From: Bacillus sp. ISL-45 | GTDB lineage: Bacteria > Bacillota > Bacilli > Bacillales > Cytobacillaceae | Direction of reading: 5' to 3' | Length of the DNA stretch: 64,000 nt | NCBI RefSeq assembly: GCF_018613195.1 | Contig: NZ_JAGGQQ010000006.1 | Span: 241,100-305,099 of the forward strand | Shown here: positions 35,342-45,100 of the stretch, piece after piece | Position numbering within the stretch: the first letter of the stretch is position 1 | Layout: each line of letters opens with the position of its first letter | Notes under the pieces: generated by a model | Databases searched by the model: none | What the model was told of the DNA's origin: nothing | Seen by the model: the letters and a program-made list of their open reading frames with translations, nothing else | Made by a program: the position numbers and the translations under genes

Positions 35342-35536
35342 TATTTTTATGACCAGGTAATGATATTTGTTAATATTTTTTTAGCAACAAGTAAATAACT
35401 TCCTAATTATTAGAGACTTTTCTAAATAGCTGCAACCTCCTTGAATTATGCATTCCTTTTTCACCTGAAAAATTACCCGCCACTTTCAGTATTAAAACCA
35501 ATAAATCACTGTGTTTCGTGAGCATCACAAAAACTT

Positions 35537-35797
35537 TTAGCACTTTTGTGGCCTAAATGAATATTCGTTCAACCATTCTAATTTTGTGACTTCATTATTT
35601 GCATTGGCTATAAGCCCATTCAATGTAGGAGGATATGGCTGCTTCCTCATATGCAGAGCAAGGTTCTCTAATAAAATGCTGTAATCCATTGACTCGCATT
35701 TGGCCATCCACCTAAGAACCGTTTCACTTTTAATTGTTACAAGCGGATAAACACTTTCGATCAGATACAGGATCTTAAGTGTGTCTTCCTTCGTCAT
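35537..35797 (-). CDS. Small protein like the G39P-type replicative helicase loader/inhibitor
   Basis: 86 residues: MTKEDTLKILYLIESVYPLV, then WMAKCESMDYSILLENLALH and the ending KQPYPPTLNGLIA. This is the all-helical pattern of the phage G39P/helicase-loader N-terminal domain, where a tryptophan and an FPPTxxEI-like motif recur. Here the second half needed for helicase binding is short. No phage genes are near, so it may be a chromosomal stray or a host protein with this fold. ATG 35797 chosen: AAAGGAG lies 7 nt upstream and overlaps the longer start. Confidence 0.6.
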   Translation of the reverse strand: MTKEDTLKILYLIESVYPLVTIKSETVLRWMAKCESMDYSILLENLALHMRKQPYPPTLNGLIANANNEVTKLEWLNEYSFRPQKC

Positions 35798-35932
35798 ATG
35801 CATGCTCCTTTTCATGGAAAATCCACAGTATTAGATTTTTTCCATGATTCCCGGAAAGATACATTGGTTTATGTTCAAAATAATCATTTACCTGTAGAAT
35901 TGAAAAAAAAGATGATGAAGTGGGTGATAAAT

Positions 35933-36763
35933 ATGAAGACTGCTATTGTGACGGGCTGTTCGAGCGGTTTTGGTGAACTGATCGCCATCGAGCTGGCTAA
36001 AACAGGTTATAATGTGATTGCGACGATGCGGAACCTCAAAAAACAAGATACTTTACTTAAATTGGCCGCTGCTGAAAGCGTGACAGATAAAATTACTGTT
36101 TTTCCACTGGATGTAACACAGCAACAATCAATCGAAGAATTAAAAGTTTATCTGGAATCTCTTGTTTCTGTAGATTTATTAGTAAACAATGCTGGCTATG
36201 CACAGGGCGGCTTTTGCGAGGAATTGTCAATGGAAGAATATCGTAATCAATTCGAAACAAACTTTTTTGGTGTTATTGCTGTCACCCAGGCTGTCCTGCC
36301 TGTGATGCACAGGCAGGGATCGGGCAAGATCATAAATATGAGCAGCATCAGCGGGAGGTTTGGATTCCCTGGATTGTCTGCCTACGTTGCATCGAAACAT
36401 GCTCTTGAAGGATACAGTGAAAGCTTAAGGCTCGAGCTCAAGCCTTTTGGGATTGAGGTCGTCCTTATCGAACCGGGTTCCTACAGGACAAATATTTGGA
36501 AAAGTATCGAAAATGTTTCAATGCCAAATGAGTCGCTATATGAGGGGCTGAAAGATTCTATAATGAAAAAATTAACAGCAGGGCAAGATTCTTATGGAGA
36601 TCCGCTTGATGTTGCCAGGCTTGCAGCGGTGATTGCTTCAAGTAAAAGCGCACCAACCCTAAGATACCCTATTGGAAAAGGTGTCAGGACCATGCTTCAA
36701 TTAAAGAACTATCTCCCATGGAAAACAATCGAAAGAATCGTATTGAAAAAATTAAAGTTATAA
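35933..36763 (+). CDS. Short-chain dehydrogenase/reductase
   Basis: Classical SDR oxidoreductase, NAD(P)-dependent. MKTAIVTGCSSGFGE carries the TGxxxGxG dinucleotide motif; LLVNNAGYAQGG is the NNAG block; the catalytic triad is in NMSSISGRFGFPG and YVASKHALEG (YxxxK). 276 residues with a C-terminal extension typical of carbonyl reductases acting on lipids or retinoids; substrate unknown. ATG 35933 has GGGTGA at good spacing; the longer frame has none. Divergent from the small helicase-loader-like gene. Confidence 0.87.
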   Translation: MKTAIVTGCSSGFGELIAIELAKTGYNVIATMRNLKKQDTLLKLAAAESVTDKITVFPLDVTQQQSIEELKVYLESLVSVDLLVNNAGYAQGGFCEELSMEEYRNQFETNFFGVIAVTQAVLPVMHRQGSGKIINMSSISGRFGFPGLSAYVASKHALEGYSESLRLELKPFGIEVVLIEPGSYRTNIWKSIENVSMPNESLYEGLKDSIMKKLTAGQDSYGDPLDVARLAAVIASSKSAPTLRYPIGKGVRTMLQLKNYLPWKTIERIVLKKLKL

Positions 36764-36825
36764 TGCTTCCAGCGACTATGTTCATATTTTGAATGCTTGA
36801 GCTCTTCATAAGGCGTGCTTAGATT

Positions 36826-37300
36826 TTATAAGCATCCTTATGAGGACCAAAAACCCCGCATAAGAGTATGATTCGATCCTAATCGTACCCTTATAAACAC
36901 CAGTTACCCTCCATAAGGGCATGATTCCACCCTAATCGTACCCTTATACAGATCGGTTACCCTGCATAAGGGCATGATTCCACCCTAATCGTACCCTTAT
37001 ACGGAGCGGTTACCCCGCATTAGGGCATGATTCCACCCTAATCGTACCCTTATTCAGAACAGTTACACCGCATAAGGGCATGATTCCACCCTAATCGTAC
37101 CCTTATACAGATCGGTTACCCTGCATAAGGGCATGATTCCACCCTAATCGTACCCTTATACGGATCGGTTACCCTGCATAAGGGCATGATTCCACCCTAA
37201 TCGTACCCTTATACAGATCGGTTACCCTGCATAAGGGCATGATTCCATCCTACTCGTACCCTTATAAACACCAGTTACCCCGCATAAGGGTACGATTCAA
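36826..37300. repeat. 53-bp tandem array C, cores TACCCTTAT / ATAAGGGCA
   Basis: TACCCTTAT starts at 36886, 36939, 36992, 37045, 37098, 37151, 37204 and 37257, exactly 53 bp apart; a degenerate unit at 36833 keeps the step. The arms CCCTTAT / ATAAGGG match those of array B 25 kb away, but the loop (ACAGATCGGTTACCCTGC) and linker (TGATTCCACCCTAATCG) are specific to this array. It lies between the convergent SDR and VUT transporter genes. About 170 bp to its right hold nothing I recognise. Confidence 0.93.
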
Positions 37301-37473
37301 TCCTCAGAGCTCCATACAAGAATCACCTCTGCTATTCCCCATCAAAAATGAAATAATCGCCAATATAGAAAGGCACACTAACAATCAGGCATAGTCTTTC
37401 CCAAAACTAAACAACAAGATATCAAAGCAGGCTATGAAAATATTACTCCTTCAAATTTCATCCCAATCAAACA

Positions 37474-37510
37474 AAAGGTGCACGGCCAATAGAGCCGCGC
37501 ACCTTTTTTT
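37474..37510. terminator. Terminator of the queuosine operon
   Basis: Stem AAAAGGTGCACGGC / GCCGCGCACCTTTT type, with T run on both sides of the fold, just beyond the VUT gene. Confidence 0.85.
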
Positions 37511-37513
37511 ATG

Positions 37514-38055
37514 CTAGTTTGACATCGCTTTATTATTGAAGAAGCTACTAATTGGGTTAAGCAGCATTGCTCCAACTCCCTGAATGATGGTTTTTACGAT
37601 TACCTGGCCTAATATTGCGGCTGGAACTGCTTCCCATGGAAGGAAATTTGCTCCTAGCGGACTTAATCCAATCACGACAAATATGACAGAATCCAGCAGG
37701 CCGCCGACTAAACCACTGTAGAAGACTCTCCAGCTCATAGGGAGCTTTAGTCTCGAATAAATCTCTGTATCAGTTGTTTCAGCCACAGCAAAGCTCAATG
37801 CCGAAGCAAAGACGATCGTAAGTGTATCTCCAAGAATATACGAAACGATAGCTGAAAGAACGAGTGCCAAGCCGATGAACATATAAGTTCTCGCACGGCC
37901 GTACTTATTCTGTACAAGGTCACGGAAAATGAAGGTCGCCCCTATCAGCAATGTCCCCATCGGCACAATGAACATGCCAAATTGCAGCGGTGCAAGCGCC
38001 GCTGTAATCACATTGGCAGTAACAATTGAAATTAAATATAAAAAGATTCTCATCA
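37514..38055 (-). CDS. VUT-family queuosine precursor transporter
   Basis: About 180 residues with six hydrophobic segments. FRDLVQNKYGRARTYM and SALSFAVAETTDTEIYSRLK are the DUF165/YhhQ signatures; this family includes importers of preQ0 and preQ1. It directly follows queE (17 nt), in the place where many Bacillus operons carry queF. AGGAGG precedes the ATG pair at 38055/38052. Role as preQ0/preQ1 importer is inferred from family and operon. Confidence 0.85.
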
Positions 38056-38072
38056 TTTTACCTCCTGGTAGT

Positions 38073-38801
38073 CTAAACCCCTCTTTTATTTCCCCAAACA
38101 TAGACATGAAGCTGCGGAAGTACTCTTACATTTTTCATTTCCGCGTCACACATAACCTCATTTATCAGCGATTCATACTTATCGACCAACGATGACATTA
38201 AGTTCATCTGGTCTTCTGTTGCAATGTCGTCATTTCCTACCTGTAAAAAAAACGCTAAGTCCGGATAACGTTGATGTACCAGTTTGGCAAATTCATAGTC
38301 AACTGCATCGAAAACGACTATTTTGAGGCTGGCGTTTTTTAAAGACCCGTTCTTTTGCAAACCTTCTACGATTTGGTCCAAAACTACAAAATCTGTTTCC
38401 ATACCCGAACTTGGCGGTTTTGGGGAAAGGGTCAATGCGTCAACTTTCAAGAACCAGTCCTGCCATTTGCTCCCCTGTGTCTCCAGGCAAACACTGACCT
38501 TGTTTTCCTTTAATAATTCAACCAGTCCAGATAGATTCTTAATGAGAGCAGGATTTCCGCCTGAGATGGTGACATATGAAAAACCATCTCCCCCCAATGC
38601 TCTCAATTCACTCCAGACTTCATCAGCATCCATTTGCCTGACTAAGTCCTTTCCAGAACCATCCCATGTAAAGGATGAGTCACACCAGGCACAGGAATAG
38701 TCACACCCTGCCGTACGAACAAACATTGTCTTTTGTCCGATGACCATTCCTTCTCCCTGAATCGTCGGTCCGAAAATTTCCATCACGGGAATCTTAGTCA
38801 A
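38073..38801 (-). CDS. queE: 7-carboxy-7-deazaguanine synthase QueE
   Basis: Radical SAM enzyme turning 6-carboxy-tetrahydropterin into 7-carboxy-7-deazaguanine, third step to preQ0. The [4Fe-4S] motif is CDYSCAWC (CX3CX2C, tighter at the first gap than the common CX3C), within IFGPTIQGEGMVIGQKTMFV. VTISGGNPAL binds SAM; SPKPPSSGM and LQVGNDD follow. 242 residues. The TTG at 38801 overlaps the queD stop by 8 nt, with GGGAGTGGATGGAGA as ribosome binding region; a longer frame has no site. Confidence 0.92.
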   Translation of the reverse strand: MTKIPVMEIFGPTIQGEGMVIGQKTMFVRTAGCDYSCAWCDSSFTWDGSGKDLVRQMDADEVWSELRALGGDGFSYVTISGGNPALIKNLSGLVELLKENKVSVCLETQGSKWQDWFLKVDALTLSPKPPSSGMETDFVVLDQIVEGLQKNGSLKNASLKIVVFDAVDYEFAKLVHQRYPDLAFFLQVGNDDIATEDQMNLMSSLVDKYESLINEVMCDAEMKNVRVLPQLHVYVWGNKRGV

Positions 38802-39270
38802 TCTCCATCCACTCCCTTCTTGCTTCAGCATAACTAGTTGGAGTTTCATAGAGTTTCACAAACTCTACCCTTGCATCTTGGTATAAATGCTGTCTATTCG
38901 ACAGGGAATCAGACATTTTTTCATAAATCCAGGCTACCATGTTTTCAGCAGTTGTATTCATAGGCGGCAAAGTTTCATTCAAATATCTGTGATCTAGATA
39001 AATTTCTATTTCTGATTTCCAAATATCTTTAATATCACCAAAATCAATCATTAATCCACGGTCATCGACAAAACCACTTAAGCCGAATATAACTTTATAA
39101 GTATGGCCGTGGAGGTTTTTACATTTCCCTTCATATTCATGAAGGTGATGAGCGGCATCAAAGGTAAATTCCTTGCTGACGAGCACACGCTTAGAATGAT
39201 ATTTTAATTGTTCTCTCTTAATATCTTTATCTATTTTCTGAAGCTGGTCGACGATCCTGAATTCGTACAT
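38794..39270 (-). CDS. queD: 6-carboxy-5,6,7,8-tetrahydropterin synthase QueD
   Basis: Zinc enzyme converting 7,8-dihydroneopterin triphosphate to 6-carboxy-tetrahydropterin. Zinc ligands are in FDAAHHLHEYEGKCKNLHGH, and catalytic residues in the PTTAE-like PMNTTAENM block. 158 residues with an N-terminal extension of about 30 residues. The ATG overlaps the queC stop (TGATG). Part of the preQ1-riboswitch-controlled operon queC-queD-queE. Confidence 0.93.
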   Translation of the reverse strand: MYEFRIVDQLQKIDKDIKREQLKYHSKRVLVSKEFTFDAAHHLHEYEGKCKNLHGHTYKVIFGLSGFVDDRGLMIDFGDIKDIWKSEIEIYLDHRYLNETLPPMNTTAENMVAWIYEKMSDSLSNRQHLYQDARVEFVKLYETPTSYAEARREWMEID

Positions 39271-39926
39271 CAAGAAACAACTCCTTCCAGGTACTCATCC
39301 AGCCCGTTTTTCCGTAACTTACAGGCAGGGCAAATCCCACATCCATCTGCAATGATTCCGTTATAGCAAGTCAATGTTCTTGTCCTGACAAATTCAAAAG
39401 CGCCCAGGTCATCAGCCAGCTTCCAGGTTTGTGCCTTATTCAGCCACATTAATGGTGTATGGATGACAAAGTTCTGGTCCATAGATAGGTTTAGGGTTAC
39501 ATTCAATGATTTAATGAACACATCCCGGCAATCGGGGTAGCCGCTGAAGTCCGTTTCGCATACACCTGTTACGATGTGCTTAGCGTTCACTTGACTTGCA
39601 AGCACGCCTGCAAAGGATAAGAACAATAAATTCCTCCCTGGCACAAAGGTTGATGGCAGTTTCCCTTCTTCCCCATCCTTCACCTCGATATCACTCCTGG
39701 TAAGTGCGTTAGGCGCCAGTTGGTTAAGCAGGCTCATATCGAGAACATGGTGTTTCACCCCAAGCTGGCTTGTGATGTCTTTTGCGCATTGTATTTCTGT
39801 GCGGTGACGCTGATTATAATCGAAAGTGACCGCTTCAACTTCCTTGAATTCCTTCATGGCCCAGAACAGGCAAGTCGTACTATCCTGTCCTCCGCTGAAC
39901 ACGACAACCGCTTTTTCATTTTTCAT
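39270..39926 (-). CDS. queC: 7-cyano-7-deazaguanine synthase QueC
   Basis: ATP-dependent nitrile synthase that turns 7-carboxy-7-deazaguanine and ammonia into preQ0. PP-loop [14 protein letters not shown] at the start; zinc-binding cysteines in [19 protein letters not shown] near the C-terminus. 218 residues. AAGGAG lies before the ATG. First gene after the preQ1-I riboswitch. No queF (preQ0 reductase) is visible in the operon. Confidence 0.94.
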   Translation of the reverse strand: MKNEKAVVVFSGGQDSTTCLFWAMKEFKEVEAVTFDYNQRHRTEIQCAKDITSQLGVKHHVLDMSLLNQLAPNALTRSDIEVKDGEEGKLPSTFVPGRNLLFLSFAGVLASQVNAKHIVTGVCETDFSGYPDCRDVFIKSLNVTLNLSMDQNFVIHTPLMWLNKAQTWKLADDLGAFEFVRTRTLTCYNGIIADGCGICPACKLRKNGLDEYLEGVVS

Positions 39927-39947
39927 TAGAAAACTCCTTTACAACAG

Positions 39948-40017
39948 AAAAAACAGTACCACTAAGACAGCAGTACTGTTTTCCCTTAGTTTTTTTGAGA
40001 GGGTAGCTAGAACCTCT
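39948..40017 (-). promoter_or_regulatory. preQ1-I riboswitch with terminator, controlling queCDE
   Basis: On the minus strand the aptamer reads AGAGGTTCTAGCTACCCTCT followed by CAAAAAAACTAAGG, matching the preQ1-I pseudoknot consensus (P1 stem AGAGG/CCTCT, A-rich tail pairing into the loop), at 39984-40017. Next comes an intrinsic terminator, stem AAAACAGTAC / GTACTGTTTT with T run, at 39948-39983, then the queC ribosome binding site. Binding of preQ1 should favour termination. Confidence 0.93.
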
Positions 40018-40095
40018 TCCGTAAAAACGGAATATGTAATTTTAACTTTCTCATTTTATCACATATTTTATAAAAAGAAAGCCTGTATTATTCCA

Positions 40096-40473
40096 TCACT
40101 TTTTTGATTTTACCAGATCCTGATGCCTGAACCTTAGTGCTGACCATTTTTCGTCCATGGAGACATTGCTGACAGCTCTATAGTCAGATATATCTTGGAC
40201 CAGCCTGAATAATGCGTCGCGGTTAATATCAGTTTTAACTTTTGAACTTTTCTTTGGGAAGGCAATCCAGAATACAGCATCCTCTTTCAATCCAGAAACA
40301 GCCTTCGGAAACCATTCCCTAACTTCCTGACTGTTGTTGGAAAATAATAGCATAAATTCATTTTTGTCTGATTCATCGCCAATATCTTCAATTAATGACT
40401 CGTATTCTTTCGGTGCGTTCATCACCCTGGCTGTCCCCTGTTTGTATCGTAATTTTTTTAATAATTCATCCAT
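40096..40473 (-). CDS. DUF3052-like protein
   Basis: 125 residues: MDELLKKLRYKQGTARVMNA, NEFMLLFSNNSQEVREWFPK, and DAVFWIAFPKKSSKVKTDIN. The last block resembles DUF3052, where a WIAFPKKSGKIKTDL-like strand-loop recurs. Function unknown. It is divergent from the queuosine operon leader and convergent to nothing; ATG 40473 chosen at the conserved start. TTTAAG-rich 3' side. Confidence 0.65.
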   Translation of the reverse strand: MDELLKKLRYKQGTARVMNAPKEYESLIEDIGDESDKNEFMLLFSNNSQEVREWFPKAVSGLKEDAVFWIAFPKKSSKVKTDINRDALFRLVQDISDYRAVSNVSMDEKWSALRFRHQDLVKSKK

Positions 40474-40578
40474 GGCAACCACCCTGATATTTAGTATTTG
40501 ATTCATTTTCCAAATGGTGTAAACAGCTAAACCAACGTTATCTATAGCTTATTACATGATATTTTGAATGGTCAAGTT

Positions 40579-40597
40579 CCCCCATAAGGGCATCTTG
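40579..40597. repeat. Orphan half-unit of the TACCCTTAT-type repeat
   Basis: CCCCATAAGGGCATCTTG matches the right arm and linker start of array B (CCATAAGGGCATCTTTC). No second copy nearby; probably a relic. Confidence 0.55.
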
Positions 40598-40674
40598 CTC
40601 ATTCGCAAATTTTTTAAAGGAATAAAATGATTACAAGCACCTATTGTTTTCATACTAAATAAAGGAGGATACAG

Positions 40675-41193
40675 ATGGATAATGGAGCTTACTTTTCTGG
40701 AAGCCGGGATTTTTTAGGACAGGATTCTCTTGAAATCCAAGATTATGATCATCCGGAATGCCAAAGTCATGAATCAGCATTTTCCTGTGGCTCATCTGCA
40801 GAATTCCCATCAATGGATGAGCAGCTGGAATCAAGCTCTGATTATGGATATTGCCATAGCTACAAGGATGATTGTAACCCGGTTATTTTCGACCGTCGTT
40901 ATAATTTCGCCGATCGCGAGTTATGCAGCAGGCATTTCAGCGTACGCTTGGGTGGTTTGCGTAATAAGATGGCAGCAGTTTTGCGAAGATATATCGGATG
41001 CAAAGTTATTATTGGGACCGAGTGTGACAGCAAGTTTAAAAAAATCAGTGGCAAGATTTCCTTTGTTGGAAATGATTTTGTCGAGATAGTCATCCTTAAA
41101 AATCCCGAGGGCAAACAAAAGCACTCGAAAAAGAAATACAGGATGATACCATTTGACACAATAAACTGGTTTGAAAGGGATCAAGGATCATAG
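40675..41193 (+). CDS. Mn-locus-associated protein, small beta-barrel-like C-terminus
   Basis: 172 residues. The N-terminal 65 are acidic and rich in S, C, H and Y (several CxxH-like pairs). From about 80, RHFSVRLGGLRNKMAAVLRR leads into VIIGTECDSKFKKISGKISF, GNDFVEIVIL, and KYRMIPFDTINWF, a strand pattern (V-X-V, GX-I-X-V-X-D/N-X-V, IPXXXI) like that of the proteins at 41235 and 46692. This suggests a shared fold, probably a spore-surface or Mn-oxidase accessory protein. Convergent with the mnx operon; function inferred from place. Confidence 0.65.
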   Translation: MDNGAYFSGSRDFLGQDSLEIQDYDHPECQSHESAFSCGSSAEFPSMDEQLESSSDYGYCHSYKDDCNPVIFDRRYNFADRELCSRHFSVRLGGLRNKMAAVLRRYIGCKVIIGTECDSKFKKISGKISFVGNDFVEIVILKNPEGKQKHSKKKYRMIPFDTINWFERDQGS

Positions 41194-41197
41194 AGAC

Positions 41198-41225
41198 AAC
41201 GCCTGAGCAAATGCTCAGGCGTTTC
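41198..41225. terminator. Bidirectional terminator of the mnx-locus genes
   Basis: Perfect stem ACGCCTGAGC / GCTCAGGCGT with a 4-nt loop, T run following on the plus strand. Confidence 0.88.
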
Positions 41226-41234
41226 TGATTGTGA

Positions 41235-42137
41235 TCAGGATTTTTTCAGATAACAGAAGGATGTTAAGGGTATTCCTTTAACCTGCCCATCCTGGCTGAC
41301 TAGATGGATGTTGCCGTTTTCAATGCACTTTAATAAACCAATTTCCTTTTTCGAATTATAATAAACCGATACTTTTTCATCAGCAAATGTTTTAAGGTAC
41401 ATGGATAACTTGATCCTGAAGAAAATCTGGACTAATTCATGATCATCAGCAACTGTTTCTCCAAATTTGAATGTCAGGTCCCTGCGGAAACATGGATCAA
41501 TATCAGCCAAAGGCAGTTTGTGAACAGGAGGTTGATATCGCTTCTTAGTCAAAACCAGGCAAACACTTTTGAAAGGGATTAAAAAGGTCTTTCGGTTCTT
41601 TTGGAGCTGGACAAAATCTCTGCCAACTAATTTTACGAATCCTTCCAGGTAATTTTTGCTCAGTTTCTTCTTTTTGTATCTATGCTTAGGCTTCAATTTA
41701 TGCTTATTGGCCAGCCTCTTCTTTTTGTAATGTTTTGTCTTCTTAGTCTTCTTGTTTAATATTTCCTCGATTGTCTCTTCCGGACTGGTGTCTGCATTGT
41801 TCTCATCTGGATTTGAACAGCTTATTTTGATTTTCACCATCTCCCCTGCCAAGCCATCGAATAATATCCTGCGGCCAAATTCAAGCTGCTCGTTTGATAG
41901 TCCGAGATCCAATAGCATGCGATTGGCTCCATCGATTTTTTCCTCTAGTTCATGCAGCCGCCCTGCAGGCAAACAAGATGTTGGCGAAGGAATTTTGGGA
42001 GTTTCGATTTGACCGGGACAACCGTCCTGAAAGCAAAAATCGTCTTCCGGATTGTTTGCTGAGGAGGAACTGCTTTCCGTCATCTCCTGGCTTGAAGACT
42101 CCTCATCTGGAATTTCAATTTTATGCCTTTTCTTCAT
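41235..42137 (-). CDS. Mn-locus-associated protein, coupled to mnxG, basic linker
   Basis: 300 residues. N-terminus acidic and Ser-rich (DEESSSQEMTESSSSSANN), a coiled helix around 65-105, then a very basic stretch (KKTKKTKHYKKKRLANKHKL, about 130-160), then a strand-rich C-terminal half. LEGFVKLVGRDFVQLQ and IPFKSVCLV give one barrel-like unit; FKFGETVADDHELVQIFF is shared with the protein at 46692 (TNFGETVANREVLIQQFF); a last unit ends VKGIPLTSFCYL. The ATG at 42137 overlaps the mnxG end by 17 nt. Likely a coat-associated partner of the oxidase. Confidence 0.72.
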   Translation of the reverse strand: MKKRHKIEIPDEESSSQEMTESSSSSANNPEDDFCFQDGCPGQIETPKIPSPTSCLPAGRLHELEEKIDGANRMLLDLGLSNEQLEFGRRILFDGLAGEMVKIKISCSNPDENNADTSPEETIEEILNKKTKKTKHYKKKRLANKHKLKPKHRYKKKKLSKNYLEGFVKLVGRDFVQLQKNRKTFLIPFKSVCLVLTKKRYQPPVHKLPLADIDPCFRRDLTFKFGETVADDHELVQIFFRIKLSMYLKTFADEKVSVYYNSKKEIGLLKCIENGNIHLVSQDGQVKGIPLTSFCYLKKS

Positions 42138-45100
42138 TGTCCCACTCCCCTTCCACTTCCTCTAGCCGCGGCAGGTTTTCCTTCGAATCCTTATGAACCC
42201 GGAAGATTCCCCACATTCCCAATTCTATGTCCCAGCGGATATTACCGGACCGGTACAAGTAATCCCCTGGGAAATTGAAAACTCCTCCTGCTCCTCCAAT
42301 CAAGCGCAAATCATCAGTATGGCCCGTAACCATATGGCCTAAAAATGACTGAATCCGTGAATCAAGATCCTTGCTGTCGAATTTCCAATAATGTCCGTGA
42401 AGGTGGAATGTATGAGCTCTTCGCCTTTCTGCTGGAGTGGTAATCCGTATCACCACTGGCTCACCAGGATATGCTTCAAATACAGGTGTTGCTGGGTCCC
42501 CAAAAATTTCTGATGAAAAAAGCTCGTGCATTACCGGGTGTTCCTTATATCGATTGATGAGCCTTTCACTCCGGTAGTTAAAACCCCTTGATCCATAATC
42601 GTACGTATCGACTTCTTCAAGCTCTTCAGTATAAGGTACAACCCCATCCATCGGATCAATAATCACTTTTCCAGCTTTGTCCTCCAGCCTTACACCATCA
42701 TGTAAAATGAGGACAAATTCTCTGGTTGCAGGAAGCAAGGGGTGGCGAAGAATCACATTTTCCGCTGTAATTACTTTTTCCAGGCTGTATGGATCCAGGT
42801 AGGTTGTAAACCTGGATTCGGCAATGAACGCACCGAAGGTACCAAACGACCGGTGATTTCTCAAATCGGCCATGTCCCACATCGAACACATTCCGAACTG
42901 GCCATCGACAAACCATCTATAAGTAATCGTTTCCCCTGGACCGACTGTCTGGTCAGGGTTGTAACCAACTGTATCTCCACTGGAAGTCTTAACGTCATAA
43001 TTCAGCAGGCTTGTATGGAGTGATATTCTTAGAGAAGGAGGATAGTATGATTGTTCTTTTACCGGCGGGTACGGATGAATCCCATCTTGAAATGGAAAAA
43101 GTTCTTTCTTTAGCTCACTTGTCAGTGTTACCTCTACAAGGTCCCCAACATTTGCCCTCAGGATAAGTGGCACTGGGTTCTTTTTGCCAGAAATAATATC
43201 TTCTACATCCTCTTTTAAAGCAAAAATAATTCCAAATGGATCATGATCGCCATAAGAGTTATATTGGATTGGTGTCTGGAAGGCGACTACCTCGAATTTC
43301 TTGACAGGTGAGCCATGGTAAGCCCCTGGCGGCAGACTGGCAAGAGGATTTGCTTTTTCAGGCGGTTTGCCCGTTGGCTTTGGAGTTTCAGCCGATCCTT
43401 CCGGCAGCGCTTCTCGGTCAGCTAAGACGATTAAATCTTCCATTCTATCCTTATACGCACGGATCAATCCCCATGTACCAAGCCAAACATCTTCCTCATC
43501 CTCAAAGGCCCAAAGATAATCACCGGATACAGGAATCTCAGTCTCAAAAGTAAAGGACTCAGAAATTCCGATATGCTGCTGCGCTTTCATGGATGATCCC
43601 AAATCCGGGCGCTCTTCTTTCCATCTCAGCCCATGGATATTGAAACTGTGGGATTCTTCATGTGCTCCCTGCAATAGCCTGATCCTGATCGGGTCGCCTT
43701 GATATGCCCTCAGTATCGGGGTAACAGGATCACCGTGAACATAGGAACTGAAGGAATAAGCAGGATCACAATCCTCACCTAGCCTGAACTTTAAGGGTTC
43801 ACATTTAAAATTGACTCCAAAGACACCTGGATCGTCCTCCGATCCTGGATATCTTGGCGGCTGGATTGGGCGGCCGTTTTTATCGAATAAAAGGGCAAAA
43901 TCATGGACGAAAAGTGTCTGGTCACGATAATCCGGTATTAACGGGTGTTCGACAGAAATCTGGGTTCCATGGTCCACCTCGTCACCAGTTCTCGAATCAA
44001 GGAATTTTGAAAACCTCGGCTGTATCACGCCTGCCCCGAAAACTCCATGCTGCTGATGGGAGTTAGCAAATAAATGGTCATGGAAGAAAAATGCTTTTAA
44101 TTCGGTTTCCGCATACCATTCATAACGAATGGTTTGGCCAGGAAGAACCCCACTATCATAATTCCACCCAACATTACCACCATCGCATGCAAGAACATCA
44201 AATTTTACAAAGTGAATGTGAAAACCATTTTCATACGTCCTGGTCACCAGCTGGAATGCATCACCATCGAGAATATGGGGCATACGATTTGTATAGTTCA
44301 TCCTTATACATGTACCAGCAGGAACATGGAAGACTAACGGCTCAGGCTCTTTTTTTCCCGAAAGGATATCATCAAGGTCTTCGTCCATCACATAAAATCT
44401 TGCCTTCGGGTCATGCCAGCCCTGTCTGTTATAAACGACAGGCATTTCAATAGCAGAGACATTGAATTCGACTACCACTGGGTCCTGTTCTAGGCATGGG
44501 TCAACAAAAACTGCTCCCGGACGTGGATTTTCAATCGCTGCATTCCGTTCCAGTTCAGTCATCTCCCGCCCCCCGACAATGCCCAGAGGCGGCCTGGGTG
44601 CTTTATAGCCTACTTTTCCTGGAATGAAATTAGGGAATCCTGGTTTTTCAGGAGTTGGCTTTGGTGGTGCCGTACGGTCTGGCAACGGCTTTAGGGCATT
44701 AATTCTAACACCATTTGGATAACACTGGCTTCCATCCTGCAGAGTATCAAAAACCCTGTTGATTCCCCACATGCCTATGCCGAAGTGGGGATACAGATGG
44801 CAATGGATGATAGAATCTCCAATGGCACCATGCAGGCTGCCGAGTCCATAAAGCGGCTGAATCGAATAGTGGGTTTGAGGGCTTATCGATTGAGCATCGA
44901 GTATTTCAGCATTAATATTGCTCGAATCCCCGAGCCATTGATGGACATGGTAGTGAAAAACATGAGTTTCTTTTACCCCGCCGTGGATCAATCTGATGAC
45001 TGCAGGGTCCCCCACATATCCTCTTAATATCGGAGTTGCAGGATCACCAAAAACCCATGAATCATGGTGGACTTCTTCTGAATCACAATCAGGGCAAACT

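Noticed and set aside
35798-35932. 45-codon N-terminal extension of the SDR
   Set aside because: No ribosome binding site, and the Rossmann fold begins directly at MKTAIVTG.
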